Part shown: piece after piece, positions 39,287 through 48,336 of the stretch
Position numbering within the stretch: position 1 is the stretch's first letter
How the letters are laid out: every line of letters begins with the position of its first letter
From: Paenibacillus sp. CAA11
GTDB lineage: Bacteria > Bacillota > Bacilli > Paenibacillales > Paenibacillaceae
Direction: 5' to 3'
Assembly (NCBI RefSeq): GCF_003060825.1
Contig: NZ_CP028922.1
Location: forward strand, 4,309,001-4,373,000
Length of the DNA: 64,000 nucleotides
The notes under the pieces: generated by a model
Told to the model about the DNA's origin: nothing
The model's database searches: none
What the model saw: the letters and a program-made list of their open reading frames with translations, nothing else
Program-made: the position numbers and the translations under genes

Positions 39287-40411
39287 TTATACGTATATAA
39301 CCTCATGTCCCGCTGCCTTAAGCAGACGGTTCATGACCGCAGCGCCAAGCCCCTCCTCCGGACAGGCCTCGGCAAGCATATAGGTGGCTCCGGCCTCATC
39401 GAACTGCCGCAAGGCCGCGTACAGCCGCTGGGCGGCTGTCTCAGGCGCGGCCAAGCTGCCGAGCGAAAGCATCGTATGGGCGCCATGATATTTCGCGAGG
39501 TGCTCTTCAAAGGCGAGGATGCCTGTTACCTCGCCGCGCGCATTGGCCGCATCCAGCTCGGCCTGAATGCGGGCCGCCACCGCTTCCTGTGATGCCCCCA
39601 TCACAATCCGCAGGCTGCCGCTCGGCGCATAATGCGTGTACTTCATCCCCGGCGCCTTCGGCCGCGCCGGGGCCTCCCCTCCCCCGCCGCTCTCCAGGGC
39701 GGGGTCGAGCTGCACGCTCGCCGCAACGCGGGCGAGCTCTTCTACCGTGATCCCGCCAGGGCGGAGCACGGTTACCATTCCATCGGCGCCGCATTCCACC
39801 ACCGTCGATTCCAGGCCCACCCCTGTGGGCCCTCCGTCGACGATGCCGTCAATGGCGCCGTCCAGGTCCTCGCCCACGTGGCTGGCCAGCGTGGGGCTCG
39901 GTCTTCCCGACCGGTTGGCGCTGGGAGCCGCCACCGGACAGCCCGCTGCGGCAATGAGCCGCAGCGCAACGGCGTGGTCGGGCATGCGCACGCCCACGGT
40001 GGACAAGCCTGCCGTCACGCGGGGCGAGACGGCACCGGGCCGCACCGGCAGCACCAAGGTCAGCGGGCCGGGCCAGAATTCGGCCATCAAGCGCCGGGCC
40101 GTATCGTTCACCTCGGTCACAAGCTCCGCAAGCTGGCTTTCCTCCGCAATATGCACGATCAGCGGATTATCCGATGGCCGTCCTTTGGCTTTGAAGATAT
40201 TTTCAACCGCCTCGGTGCTCCGGGCATCACCGCCCAGCCCGTACACCGTCTCCGTTGGGAAAGCTACGGTCCCTCCCCCGGCCAGGACTTGAGCGGCCTC
40301 GGCAATCGCCTCCTCTGCTTTGGCCTCTGCCAAACCGTCCGCGGACGGGGACACCCATGCTGTCGCATCCCAATAACGCGTATGCTTATCTCTTTGATCT
40401 TGATCTCTCAT
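39287..40411 (-). CDS. L-threonylcarbamoyladenylate synthase (Sua5/YwlC type)
   Basis: Makes threonylcarbamoyl-AMP for t6A37 modification of ANN-decoding tRNAs. 374 residues: YrdC domain (GGTVAFPTETVYGLGGDAR, KGRPSDNPLIVHI, FWPGPLTLVLP, STVGVRMPDHAVA, APSANRSGRPSPT) followed by a linker and the C-terminal Sua5 domain (PGMKYTHYAPSGSLRIV to the end). The two-domain form is as in B. subtilis YwlC. The 39.6-40.1 kb part is markedly GC-rich and Ala-rich compared with neighbours. Start ATG 40411; GAGATGAACTG upstream is a weak ribosome site. Confidence 0.94.
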   Translation of the reverse strand: MRDQDQRDKHTRYWDATAWVSPSADGLAEAKAEEAIAEAAQVLAGGGTVAFPTETVYGLGGDARSTEAVENIFKAKGRPSDNPLIVHIAEESQLAELVTEVNDTARRLMAEFWPGPLTLVLPVRPGAVSPRVTAGLSTVGVRMPDHAVALRLIAAAGCPVAAPSANRSGRPSPTLASHVGEDLDGAIDGIVDGGPTGVGLESTVVECGADGMVTVLRPGGITVEELARVAASVQLDPALESGGGGEAPARPKAPGMKYTHYAPSGSLRIVMGASQEAVAARIQAELDAANARGEVTGILAFEEHLAKYHGAHTMLSLGSLAAPETAAQRLYAALRQFDEAGATYMLAEACPEEGLGAAVMNRLLKAAGHEVIYV

Positions 40412-40545
40412 ATCAGTTCATCTCAAACTTTCTATCTGTTTTCAGGTTGGCAACATGCATAATGCAATGACTTCTATTATAACTCGTTAGGGCCCCTAGG
40501 TTCATCCATCTCCAGAGATTTTGCAAAAAAGCTAAAGGGCGATCA

Positions 40546-41217
40546 TCACGCGAACAATCCTACGAACCAATCCCACACATTCTCGAGCAGCTCCCATAGA
40601 AAAAAACGCACCTCCGTGTTTTCCTCTGACGCTTGAACCCGCTTCCCTTCTGTTCCTTCCGTATTCGAGCTTTGCGCCAGCGCCTCTCCGCTTCCCGCAT
40701 CAATGAAGCAGAGCGGCGGAAACAGCACACACCACCAGTTCTTCCCTTCTCCGTCGCCAAGCGTCACCCGCAAAGCCTCGTAGTTCCCTGCAGGATAAAG
40801 CGTCCCGCCATACAGCTTTGCCGGAAAGGGGACCTGCCCCAGTTCAACCTTAAAACCATAACTCTTGCCATTCTCCTTCAAGGTGCGGGCCACCTGCGCT
40901 TCAACCTCCGGCAGCTTCGCCCGTACAATTTCGCGGGCTGCCTCTAGACTTTGCGGCTGTTCGAGCGACTCTACCCAAGTGTTCATCTGCTCGACAACCG
41001 CATCGCGCACCTTCCGTTTGACCAGCTGATCCGCAGGACGATCAGAATTAGCTAGGATGCGGAGCCGAATCGAATCCTGTGGAATTAGGGTGTTGATGGC
41101 CGAGGCATCCGTTTTTTGTCCTTCCCAAGACATCATCAGAATAAAAGTACTAAACATGATAAGTGCTAAACTTTTCATAAAGCTTGCTGCCCGGTTTATA
41201 TGAGATCCCCTTTTCAT
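40546..41217 (-). CDS. spoIIR: Stage II sporulation protein R
   Basis: Forespore-made secreted signal that triggers SpoIIGA processing of pro-SigE. 223 residues: N-terminal signal/anchor (FMKSLALIMFSTFILMMSW), the conserved IPQDSIRLRILANSDRPADQ and VKRKVRDAVVEQMN, and WWCVLFPPLCFID. The C-terminus is extended with a Glu-rich segment and an amphipathic tail (FLWELLENVWDWFVGLFA). AGGGAGGG precedes ATG 41217. A SigF-like promoter lies directly upstream, as expected. Confidence 0.95.
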   Translation of the reverse strand: MKRGSHINRAASFMKSLALIMFSTFILMMSWEGQKTDASAINTLIPQDSIRLRILANSDRPADQLVKRKVRDAVVEQMNTWVESLEQPQSLEAAREIVRAKLPEVEAQVARTLKENGKSYGFKVELGQVPFPAKLYGGTLYPAGNYEALRVTLGDGEGKNWWCVLFPPLCFIDAGSGEALAQSSNTEGTEGKRVQASEENTEVRFFLWELLENVWDWFVGLFA

Positions 41218-41256
41218 CCGTTTACCCTCCCGTAATCTATCTTCTTTTCTATCAGA

Positions 41257-41286
41257 CAGTATGTCCGGGCCGGCGAATCTCTAAAC
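41257..41286 (-). promoter_or_regulatory. SigF-type promoter of spoIIR
   Basis: Minus strand: -35 GTTTA (41282-41286), exactly 15-base spacer, -10 GGACATACTG (41257-41266), close to the SigF consensus GYWTA-15-GGNRANAMTW. The start codon is ~40 bases beyond the -10. Confidence 0.65.
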
Positions 41287-41289
41287 CTA

Positions 41290-41341
41290 TTAAAAAAAGC
41301 TATCCTAGCTTAGGAATTTCTCCCTAGCCCTGGATAGCTAT
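41290..41341 (-). terminator. Terminator of the downstream rodA-like gene
   Basis: Stem AGCTATCC/GGATAGCT (41298-41305 with 41332-41339), inner CTA/TAG pairings, then seven T residues on the minus strand. It directly abuts the spoIIR promoter. Confidence 0.8.
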
Positions 41342-41350
41342 CCGATTCTA

Positions 41351-42511
41351 TTAAGATGGCAATTCCTCTGGTTCTGTGTCTTTGCCGTGCAGCTTTACAC
41401 TCATGACAATTCCCATACTCATCATATTGATCAGCAGCGAGGTTCCGCCATAACTGATGAAGGGCAGCGTGATCCCGGTCAGCGGCATCAGGCCGATAAA
41501 CATGCCGATGTTCTCAAAGATTTGATACAGAAACATCGCCACGATCCCCACGATCAGGAACGGCCCTCGTCGGTCACGCGTCTCCAGAGAGATCAGGATC
41601 ATACGGTGAATCAATATAAAATAAAGCAGCAGCAGCACCGAGGCGCCGATAAAGCCAAATTCCTCCCCGACCACGACAAAGATGGAATCAGAATACGTAT
41701 AAGGTACGCGGGCATTCTGAACAGAATCCCCCTTCATATAGCCCTTACCCATCAAGCCGCCTGAAGCGATGGCAAGCTTGGCGTTTCTCGTATGATAGGC
41801 CGCATCCTTAGAAGCCTTCTCAGGCATGAGCCAGGGATCAATCCGCTGCAGCCAATGCTCCCGACTCGTTCCTTTTACAGCAGCCTCGATCTGATCATGG
41901 AATGTGACATAAGATTTGATGCCCACGATGATCGTGGCAGCCATCACTACAAGCAGGATCAGCGCATGGGAATACTTCAGATTCCCTACCCATAGCAGGC
42001 CGAGCAGAATAACCAGATACGAGAGGGCATTCCCCATATCGTTCTGGATCATAACCAGACCGAACGGAATCATCGTAGCTAACGTTAACGGTACAACATT
42101 TCTCCAGAATAAAAGGCGTGCATTATATTTACGCACCAAGAGTGAGGTCAGCGTAATAATCAAGATCAGCTTAAAAAGTTCCGCTGGCTGCAAACTTAGG
42201 CCGATAACCGGAACTTTAAGCCATCCCTGCGCACCATTCACTGTCCCCCCGATGAAAATAACCAGAACCAAGAGGGCCAGGCCGAAGCCCAGAATATAGA
42301 GATAGTATTTGAATAAGACACGGTAGTCGACGATCGCGACCCCGAAGAAGACAGCAAAGCCCAAAATGTAGTAATATAACATCCTCTTGTCCGCCCCTTT
42401 AAAAGACGGCCATGCGGCAATGCCGCTGTGCACAAGAAGAATGCTGAGGATCATAAACACAGCCAGGATAAAGACGATCGGCCAATCCATTTTCTTAAAC
42501 TTAGGTATCAT
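41351..42511 (-). CDS. FtsW/RodA/SpoVE-family SEDS protein, copy 1
   Basis: Polytopic SEDS glycosyltransferase (386 residues, ~10 membrane segments) expected to polymerise lipid II. Conserved features are LQPAELFKLILIITL, VMIQNDMGNALSYLVIL, the long extracellular loop with DPWLMPEKASKDAAYHTRNAK, IASGGLMGKGYMKG, FVVVGEEFGFIGASVLL and LTGITLPFISYGGTSLLIN. ATG 42511 has GGAG 7 bases upstream. It follows a closely similar gene in the same direction, separated by a terminator. RodA-type is more likely than FtsW, judged by loop length, but is not certain. Confidence 0.88.
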   Translation of the reverse strand: MIPKFKKMDWPIVFILAVFMILSILLVHSGIAAWPSFKGADKRMLYYYILGFAVFFGVAIVDYRVLFKYYLYILGFGLALLVLVIFIGGTVNGAQGWLKVPVIGLSLQPAELFKLILIITLTSLLVRKYNARLLFWRNVVPLTLATMIPFGLVMIQNDMGNALSYLVILLGLLWVGNLKYSHALILLVVMAATIIVGIKSYVTFHDQIEAAVKGTSREHWLQRIDPWLMPEKASKDAAYHTRNAKLAIASGGLMGKGYMKGDSVQNARVPYTYSDSIFVVVGEEFGFIGASVLLLLYFILIHRMILISLETRDRRGPFLIVGIVAMFLYQIFENIGMFIGLMPLTGITLPFISYGGTSLLINMMSMGIVMSVKLHGKDTEPEELPS

Positions 42512-42601
42512 CAAGCGGCTCCTTCCAGAGATTACGTACGCCCAGAAGGCTTACATCTATCCATCATACAATGAATTTATAAACAAATTATAACGATTCA
42601 C

Positions 42602-42647
42602 AAAAAATACCGCCATTTCCTCCCGAGCTTGGGATGAACAGCGGTAT
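42602..42647 (-). terminator. Terminator of the upstream rodA-like gene
   Basis: ATACCGC/GCGGTAT stem (42607-42613 with 42641-42647) with an inner CATCCC/GGGAGG pairing, followed by TTTTTTG on the minus strand. Confidence 0.75.
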
Positions 42648-42657
42648 CCCCTCTTGG

Positions 42658-43827
42658 TCAACCGTGCGAGGCTGCAGCCGTCTTAGCCACCTCCAGCTGC
42701 TCGTCGTCCTCCTGTCCATACAGTCTGATACTCATGACCAGACCCAGGCTGGCCATATTAATCAGAATGGACGTTCCTCCGAAGCTGATAAAGGGAAGAG
42801 TAATTCCTGTCAGCGGCATCAAGCCGATAAACATACCGATATTTTCGAATATTTGATACAGCAGCATCGCTACGACTCCTACAATGATGTAGGGCCCGCT
42901 TCGTTCCTTAGCCTCCAGGGAGATTAAGATCATTCTATGAATCAATATAAAATATAAGAGCAGTAAAATCGATGAACCTATAAAACCGAATTCCTCTGCA
43001 ATGACTACAAAAATGGAATCAGAATAAGTGAGCGGCACCCGCTGAGTTCCGTCCCCTTTCAGATAGCCCTTTCCTGTCATCCCGCCGGAAGCAATCGCAA
43101 GCTTACCGCTGCGCGTCTGATAGGCATCATCCTTGTTAGCTTGGTCCGGCATAAGCCAAGGATCGATCCGCTTCAGCCAGTGCTCACGGTGAATGCTCTT
43201 CATGAAGGCATAAGCTTCATCATGATAGTTCACATAGGCCTTGATGCCGCCGAAGACCGCACCGCCAATCAGAACAGCAGCAATGAGGGCATGGATGTAC
43301 TTAATATTGCCTACCCATAGAATCCCCGCCAGGATGACCAAATAACTCAGCGCATTGCCCAAGTCATTCTGGCCCATAACCATAACAAAGGGCACTAAAG
43401 TCACCATTCCCAGCGGTACAACATCCCTCCAGAACTGGAGCTTGACCTTCCTCTTGCGCAGCAGCAAGGCCGCCAGGGCAATCGTCAGCACAAGCTTGAA
43501 CAGCTCAGCCGGCTGAAAGCTGAAACCGCCGATACTCAGCCAGCCTGTGGCGTTGTAATACTCCCTACCGGCAACCATTACAATGATCAGCAAAGCTATA
43601 CCGAACAAATAGACGTAAAGCGCGTATTTCACAATAAACCGATAATTCAGAAGCGACATTCCAAAAAAAGCTACAAATCCGAGTATATAATACCTCGCCA
43701 TTCGGATGTGATACCCGTCATACTTGGTACCGTTCGTTGCACTGTAAATTACAGCAATACTAGCGCACATGAGCAGAACCAAAATAAATACAACGGTAAA
43801 ATCGATCTTCTTGAATTTGGTTAGCAT
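42658..43827 (-). CDS. FtsW/RodA/SpoVE-family SEDS protein, copy 2
   Basis: 389-residue paralog of the adjacent 41351-42511 product, with the same blocks: FQPAELFKLVLTIAL, VMGQNDLGNALSYLVIL, RIDPWLMPDQANKDDAYQTRSGK, IASGGMTGKGYLKGDG, VVIAEEFGFIGSSILL and TGITLPFISFGGTSILIN. The two proteins share long identical stretches (for example LLLLYFILIHRMILISLE), pointing to a tandem duplication. The tails differ (QEDDEQLEVAKTAAASHG here). GAGGG precedes ATG 43827 by 5 bases. Probably one of several lipid II polymerases for elongation or sporulation. Confidence 0.88.
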   Translation of the reverse strand: MLTKFKKIDFTVVFILVLLMCASIAVIYSATNGTKYDGYHIRMARYYILGFVAFFGMSLLNYRFIVKYALYVYLFGIALLIIVMVAGREYYNATGWLSIGGFSFQPAELFKLVLTIALAALLLRKRKVKLQFWRDVVPLGMVTLVPFVMVMGQNDLGNALSYLVILAGILWVGNIKYIHALIAAVLIGGAVFGGIKAYVNYHDEAYAFMKSIHREHWLKRIDPWLMPDQANKDDAYQTRSGKLAIASGGMTGKGYLKGDGTQRVPLTYSDSIFVVIAEEFGFIGSSILLLLYFILIHRMILISLEAKERSGPYIIVGVVAMLLYQIFENIGMFIGLMPLTGITLPFISFGGTSILINMASLGLVMSIRLYGQEDDEQLEVAKTAAASHG

Positions 43828-43910
43828 GAAGCCCTCTGCCCTTCCGGCCTACAGCGGCCTACTGAATCTCTTCCTCCATTTTAGAGGATATTCTGAGCAA
43901 AGCCAACTTT

Positions 43911-44795
43911 CTAAAGGTCTATTCCAATGACATGGCGTTCAATTCCTGCATAGTCCTTGATGATCTCAATCTCAGTCCAGTGTCCGGCCCGTCTCAACAG
44001 CTCGGCCACATCGCCCGCTTGGCCCATCCCAAGCTCAAAGCCGATGAGCCGGGGCGGTGCTTTGAGCAGCGGCAGCTGCTCCATCATCACCCGGTACGGG
44101 TCCAGGCCGTCCGCGCCGCCATCAAGTGCCGAGCGAGGCTCGTAATCCCGGACCTCGGTCTGCAGCCCTTCAATATCCCGTGCCGGGATATAGGGCGGGT
44201 TAGACACAATCAGGTCCGGCGCTTCGCCTGCCAGCGGTTCAAGCAGGTTCCCCTGCTTGAACGCAATGTCCAGCTCCAGGCGGCGCGCATTGTCCCGCGC
44301 CACCTCCAGCGCGGCCGGCGAGATATCCGTCGCCGTCACTTGCCAAGCGGGGCGCAGCGACTTCAGCGCCGCCGCAATAGCCCCGCTGCCGGTGCCGATA
44401 TCGGCAGCAGCGGGAGATCCGCCCGGCCACAGCCGCTGTCCCAGCTCCGCGATGCGCTCGACGAGCAGCTCTGTCTCGGGACGCGGAATCAGCACAGTCG
44501 GGCTGACTTTGAAGGGGAGCCCATAAAACTCCTGCTCCCCGATAATATACTGCGCCGGTTCCCCCGCAGCCTTGCGGGTTACCGCTGCTTCCCAGGCGGC
44601 CTTGTGCTCCGCCGGGAACGGCTCTCGCTGGGCCGCCAGGAAGGCCGCCGGCGACTGGCCAAGCAAATTCCCGAGCAGCAACCGGGCATTGGATTCAGCC
44701 TCCCAGATGCCGGCCTCCGCCAAAAAAGAAGAAGCCTCCTTAAGGGCTTCTGATATATTCATCGCTGATGACATGACATATTTGTCTCTGTGCAA
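43911..44795 (-). CDS. prmC: Release factor N5-glutamine methyltransferase
   Basis: Methylates the GGQ glutamine of RF1/RF2. 294 residues: an N-terminal helical domain (LLLGNLLGQSPAAFLAAQ), the linker QEFYGLPFKVSPTVLIPRPETE, the SAM motif AADIGTGSGAIAAAL and the catalytic loop DLIVSNPPYIPARDI. TTG 44795 is taken as the start because AAAGGAG lies 9 bases upstream; ATG 44774 has no ribosome site. It starts 4 bases after the prfA stop, so the substrate and its modifying enzyme are coupled. Confidence 0.94.
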   Translation of the reverse strand: MHRDKYVMSSAMNISEALKEASSFLAEAGIWEAESNARLLLGNLLGQSPAAFLAAQREPFPAEHKAAWEAAVTRKAAGEPAQYIIGEQEFYGLPFKVSPTVLIPRPETELLVERIAELGQRLWPGGSPAAADIGTGSGAIAAALKSLRPAWQVTATDISPAALEVARDNARRLELDIAFKQGNLLEPLAGEAPDLIVSNPPYIPARDIEGLQTEVRDYEPRSALDGGADGLDPYRVMMEQLPLLKAPPRLIGFELGMGQAGDVAELLRRAGHWTEIEIIKDYAGIERHVIGIDL

Positions 44796-44799
44796 AGCG

Positions 44800-45867
44800 T
44801 TATTCTCCTTTGTCCATCATCTCAGACTGTTCTGCAATCGTCAGAGCAGACACAATTTCCTCAATCTCTCCGTTCATCACTTGATCCAGCTTATGCATCG
44901 TTAGACCAATGCGGTGATCGGTCACACGGCTCTGGGGGAAGTTGTAAGTCCGGATCCGTTCGCTTCGGTCGCCTGTTCCGACCTTGCTCTTCCGCTCACC
45001 AGCATACTTCGCTTCCTCTTCTTGACGCATCATGTCAAAGATCCGTGCTCTAAGCACCTGAAGCGCCTTCTCCTTATTGGAGTTCTGTGATTTGCCGTCC
45101 TGGCAGGTCGCCACAATTCCAGTCGGAATATGGGTTACCCGCACCGCGGATTTGGTCGTGTTGACAGACTGCCCGCCAGCGCCGCTGGAGCAGAACGTAT
45201 CCACGCGGATGTCCTTATCAAGGATCTCGATATCCACTTCCTCAGCCTCAGGCATAACCGCTACGGTTGAAGTGGAGGTATGAATCCGTCCGCCGGATTC
45301 CGTTGCTGGAATCCGCTGCACCCGGTGAGCCCCACTTTCGTACTTCATCTTGCTGTAAGCGCCGCGGCCGTTGATCATGAAGATAACTTCTTTGAAGCCG
45401 CCGAGATCGCTCTCATTCACGTCCATCAGGTCTACCTTCCAGCCTTGACTATCCGCAAAGCGGGTATACATCCGGTACAAGTCCGCAGCAAACAAGGCAG
45501 CTTCATCTCCGCCCGCTGCACCACGGATTTCCACAATCACGTTTTTATCATCATTAGGATCCTTAGGCAGCAGTAGAATACGGATCTTCTCTTCGAGTTC
45601 CGTCTGCCGCTTGCTTAGATCTTCAATTTCCATCTTAACCATTTCGCGCATCTCGTCATCCAGCTTCTCGGCTTGCATCTCTTTAGCTGCAGCCAACTCT
45701 TCCATGACGGTTCTATATTCGGTGTACGCCTCATAAGCCGGCTGTAAATCCGATTGTTCTTTGGAATAATCCCGCAGCTTCTTCGTATCGCTCGCCACAT
45801 CTGGATCGCAGAGCAGCTCGCTCAGCTTCTCATAGCGGTCGACCAGGGATTGAAGTCGGTCCAACAA
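44800..45867 (-). CDS. prfA: Peptide chain release factor 1
   Basis: Terminates translation at UAA and UAG; 355 residues. The GGQ loop is [17 protein letters not shown]; upstream are [17 protein letters not shown] and [18 protein letters not shown]; the stop-codon-recognition region precedes these. TTG start at 45867 with AGAGGTGAT upstream. Downstream partner prmC follows by 4 bases. Confidence 0.97.
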   Translation of the reverse strand: MLDRLQSLVDRYEKLSELLCDPDVASDTKKLRDYSKEQSDLQPAYEAYTEYRTVMEELAAAKEMQAEKLDDEMREMVKMEIEDLSKRQTELEEKIRILLLPKDPNDDKNVIVEIRGAAGGDEAALFAADLYRMYTRFADSQGWKVDLMDVNESDLGGFKEVIFMINGRGAYSKMKYESGAHRVQRIPATESGGRIHTSTSTVAVMPEAEEVDIEILDKDIRVDTFCSSGAGGQSVNTTKSAVRVTHIPTGIVATCQDGKSQNSNKEKALQVLRARIFDMMRQEEEAKYAGERKSKVGTGDRSERIRTYNFPQSRVTDHRIGLTMHKLDQVMNGEIEEIVSALTIAEQSEMMDKGE

Positions 45868-45949
45868 GGGAAATCACCTCTCTTGTGTGAAAATTTCCTA
45901 AAAAAGTCACCTATCACCTGTCAAGCAAATGCAGGGTAGACGACTTTTT

Positions 45950-45960
45950 ATTATAGCATA
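45950..45960 (-). promoter_or_regulatory. Extended -10 promoter candidate for prfA
   Basis: Minus strand TGCTATAAT: a perfect -10 hexamer (45950-45955) with the TGN extension. No good -35 is present. The leader to the prfA start would be about 75 bases. Confidence 0.4.
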
Positions 45961-46014
45961 ATCCTTGTATTTTGAATAGACAATCCGCCTACAGAAATTA
46001 TGGGAGCTTTCTAT

Positions 46015-46049
46015 TAAAAACTGCCCTCAGTATATCACTGGGGCAGTTC
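46015..46049 (-). terminator. Terminator of ychF
   Basis: AACTGCC/GGCAGTT plus CAGT/ACTG stem around a short loop, followed by TTTAATAG on the minus strand, about 40 bases after the ychF stop. Confidence 0.8.
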
Positions 46050-46086
46050 TGTGTTCATAACGATGCTATGATGAATTTCATATATA

Positions 46087-47187
46087 TTACACGTTAAACC
46101 GGAAATGCATGACATCTCCATCTTGCACGACATAGTCTTTGCCTTCCAGACGAAGCTGGCCTCGTTCCTTCGCTGCATTCATGGAGCCTGCTGCCATCAA
46201 GTCGTCATAGGATACCACTTCGGCGCGGATAAAGCCGCGTTCAAAGTCACTGTGAATAACGCCAGCTGCACCCGGCGCCTTGGTTCCCTTGCGGATGGTC
46301 CAAGCACGAACTTCCTGCACGCCTGCAGTAAAGTAAGTGTACAAACCAAGAAGACGGTAGGCCGCCTTAATAAGGCGGTTCAGACCGGATTCTTCAAGAC
46401 CCAGCTCTTCCAGGAACATCGCCTTGTCCTCACCTTCCAATTCGGCGATTTCCGCTTCCACCTTCGCACTGATCGGCACAACTTCCGCATTCTCAGCCTT
46501 GGCGAACTCTATTACCTGCTGCACATAAGGATTCTCATCCGCCGTGCTTACGCCGTCTTCACTGACGTTCGCAGCGTATAATACGGGCTTAAGTGTCAGA
46601 AGGTGCAGGTCGCGCACAATCGCCTTATCATCTTCTGAGAGCTCTACGCTGCGCGCTGGCTGGTCGTTGTAAAGGGCTTCCTTCACACGCTCCAGCACTT
46701 CCACTTCCTGCGCATACTGCTTATTGCCGCCCTTCATATTCTTCTTGGATCGCTCGATCCGCTTCTCTACGCTGTCCAAGTCGGCCAGGATCAGCTCGAG
46801 ATTAATCGTCTGAATGTCGCTGACTGGATTTACTTTACCATCAACATGGGTAATGTTCTCGTCTTCAAAGCAGCGGACCACATGAACGATAGCGTCCACC
46901 TCTCGGATGTGGGCCAGGAACTTGTTCCCAAGGCCTTCCCCTTTGCTCGCTCCGCGCACGAGGCCTGCAATATCTACAAATTCAAAAGCGGTCGGTACGG
47001 TCTTGTTCGGCACAACCAGCTCGGTCAGCTTATCCAGACGCTCATCCGGCACTTCCACGACACCCACGTTCGGGTCGATCGTACAGAACGGATAGTTCGC
47101 GGATTCCGCACCCGCTTGTGTAATTGCGTTAAACAGTGTGGATTTGCCGACGTTCGGAAGACCCACGATACCTGCTTTCAAAGCCAT
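46087..47187 (-). CDS. ychF: Redox-regulated ATPase YchF (Obg family)
   Basis: 366-residue P-loop protein that hydrolyses ATP rather than GTP and associates with ribosomes. G1 [27 protein letters not shown] switch, [17 protein letters not shown] (G3), then a coiled-coil insert ([13 protein letters not shown]) and the C-terminal TGS domain ([37 protein letters not shown]). AAAGGAG precedes ATG 47187. Usual family length. Confidence 0.96.
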   Translation of the reverse strand: MALKAGIVGLPNVGKSTLFNAITQAGAESANYPFCTIDPNVGVVEVPDERLDKLTELVVPNKTVPTAFEFVDIAGLVRGASKGEGLGNKFLAHIREVDAIVHVVRCFEDENITHVDGKVNPVSDIQTINLELILADLDSVEKRIERSKKNMKGGNKQYAQEVEVLERVKEALYNDQPARSVELSEDDKAIVRDLHLLTLKPVLYAANVSEDGVSTADENPYVQQVIEFAKAENAEVVPISAKVEAEIAELEGEDKAMFLEELGLEESGLNRLIKAAYRLLGLYTYFTAGVQEVRAWTIRKGTKAPGAAGVIHSDFERGFIRAEVVSYDDLMAAGSMNAAKERGQLRLEGKDYVVQDGDVMHFRFNV

Positions 47188-47308
47188 TTATATGACAACT
47201 CCTTTTATTAACCAATCTCAGCATATTATATAGTAAAGGGCGTGAACCAACAAGCAAGTCCGCAGGAGGTTACAGCATCTTGGAAAAAATAAACGCATTC
47301 CTCCTGTT

Positions 47309-47511
47309 TGTCCCTTGAACAAGGACATTGCTTCGTTTTGTCTTTTAAAAGGTGGACACTGCAGGATAGGTATGCCCTCCCAATTCGGGCGGGAGATCGG
47401 CTTCAATTAATTTTTCATAATTTAAATTTAATAAACTAACCTGCCTGACCTTATATATCGGTGTCCATCTTTTAAAAGACAATCCTGAGTTTTGTCCGTA
47501 GTCACAGGACA
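47309..47511. repeat. Symmetric multi-palindrome element
   Basis: Two 22-bp arms, 47338-47359 and 47461-47482, are inverted copies with one mismatch, each containing the palindrome CTTTTAAAAG and ending in GGACAC or its complement; 101 bases separate them. Exactly 10 bases outside each arm lies a second palindrome, TGTCC-N9-GGACA (47309-47327 and 47493-47511). All four units read TGTC-N11/12-GACA, spaced 30-31 bases within each pair. No open frame is convincing inside. It could be a MITE-like element, recombination site or operator cluster; there is no clear target duplication. Confidence 0.75.
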
Positions 47512-47635
47512 TCCCTGCCTAAAAGCCTTTTGCTCTAAGCGACAGCAAGACTTGAGAAGTTATTAAAGATGATCCCCGGCATGAACCTTTCCTGAATCTA
47601 ATACAGGGCTAAAGTGAGGTTAGAACTTGGAAAGC

Positions 47636-47846
47636 AAGTTGCTCTAACATGCTCCTGCCTTGCTCTGGGTTCGCTCCGGGCCTGCTTTGGGTTCGCTCCG
47701 GGCCTTGCTCTGGGTTCGCTCCGGGCCTGCTCTGGGTTCGCTCCGGGCTTGTTCTGGGTGGTTCACCCCAAGCTTACTCTACGCATGCTCTTAGCATGCT
47801 CTTAGCTTGCTTTTGGCTTGCTTTTGGCTTGCTTCGTGCTTGCCCC
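47636..47846. repeat. Degenerate tandem array with 11-bp period
   Basis: About 17-19 units of 10-12 bases, mostly 11. Examples: GCCTTGCTCTGG, GTTCGCTCCGG, GCCTGCTTTGG in 47657-47759, and GCATGCTCTTA (twice), GCTTGCTTTTG (twice), GCTTGCTTCGT in 47783-47837. Within the first part a 45-bp block (47657-47701) recurs at 47702-47746 with one mismatch. Open frames across it on the plus strand only translate the repeat. The period is near one DNA helical turn. Confidence 0.85.
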
Positions 47847-47964
47847 ATCTACGCTAAAACAGCTGCCTACCCCCGGCCTTTTTCAAAGGGCTCTTCACAT
47901 CTTCTCACCCGGCAAGCAATCTCTTGTCTCCGCTTTATTCACCATAAAGCGGTCGTTAACATCG

Positions 47965-48327
47965 CTATTCATCCCCTTCGTCAAACAATTCCTGCAGCAT
48001 CTTACTTCGGTTCTCCAGAAAACGCCGGGTTATAATATAGTGCATTGTATCCTCGTAACGGGTTTCACGGATGGGCCGAGCATCAAAGTCTATAATTTGC
48101 GCGTGCGGATACCCCAGCAGGATGGGAGAGTGCGTGGCAATAATGAATTGAGCCTCCTGCTCCAGCTCCTTGATAATTTGGAGAAACGCAAGTTGTCTTG
48201 CAGGAGACAAAGCCGCCTCGGGCTCATCGAGTAAATAGATGGCCTTTTTGCCGAAGCGGTTGCTGAACAGCGAAACAAGTCGCTCACCTCGTCCTTTCCA
48301 AGTACGATTTTCTCTCGTATGAGGCTC
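47965..48327 (-). pseudogene. 5'-truncated AAA-family ATPase remnant
   Basis: An open frame of ~120 codons bounded upstream by an in-frame stop (48328-48330) encodes only the C-terminal half of an SMC/ABC-like AAA ATPase: GERLVSLFSNRFGKKAIYL, Walker B YLLDEPEAALSPARQLAFL, and the H-loop FIIATHSPILLGYPHA, ending LFDEGDE. Walker A and any plausible start are missing; only an internal TTG (48210) could initiate. The remnant abuts the fni stop codon (48337-48339), as if the rest was deleted. On the other side lies the 11-bp array. Confidence 0.75.
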
Positions 48328-48336
48328 TTAATTCCT

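Noticed and set aside
47636..47846. CRISPR array
   Set aside because: Units are 10-12 bases with no unique spacers and no cas genes nearby.
47614..48234. Plus-strand frames across the repeat region
   Set aside because: Their translation simply repeats the 11-bp array (GFAPGL, GSLRAC patterns) and continues antisense to the ATPase remnant; no start signal.
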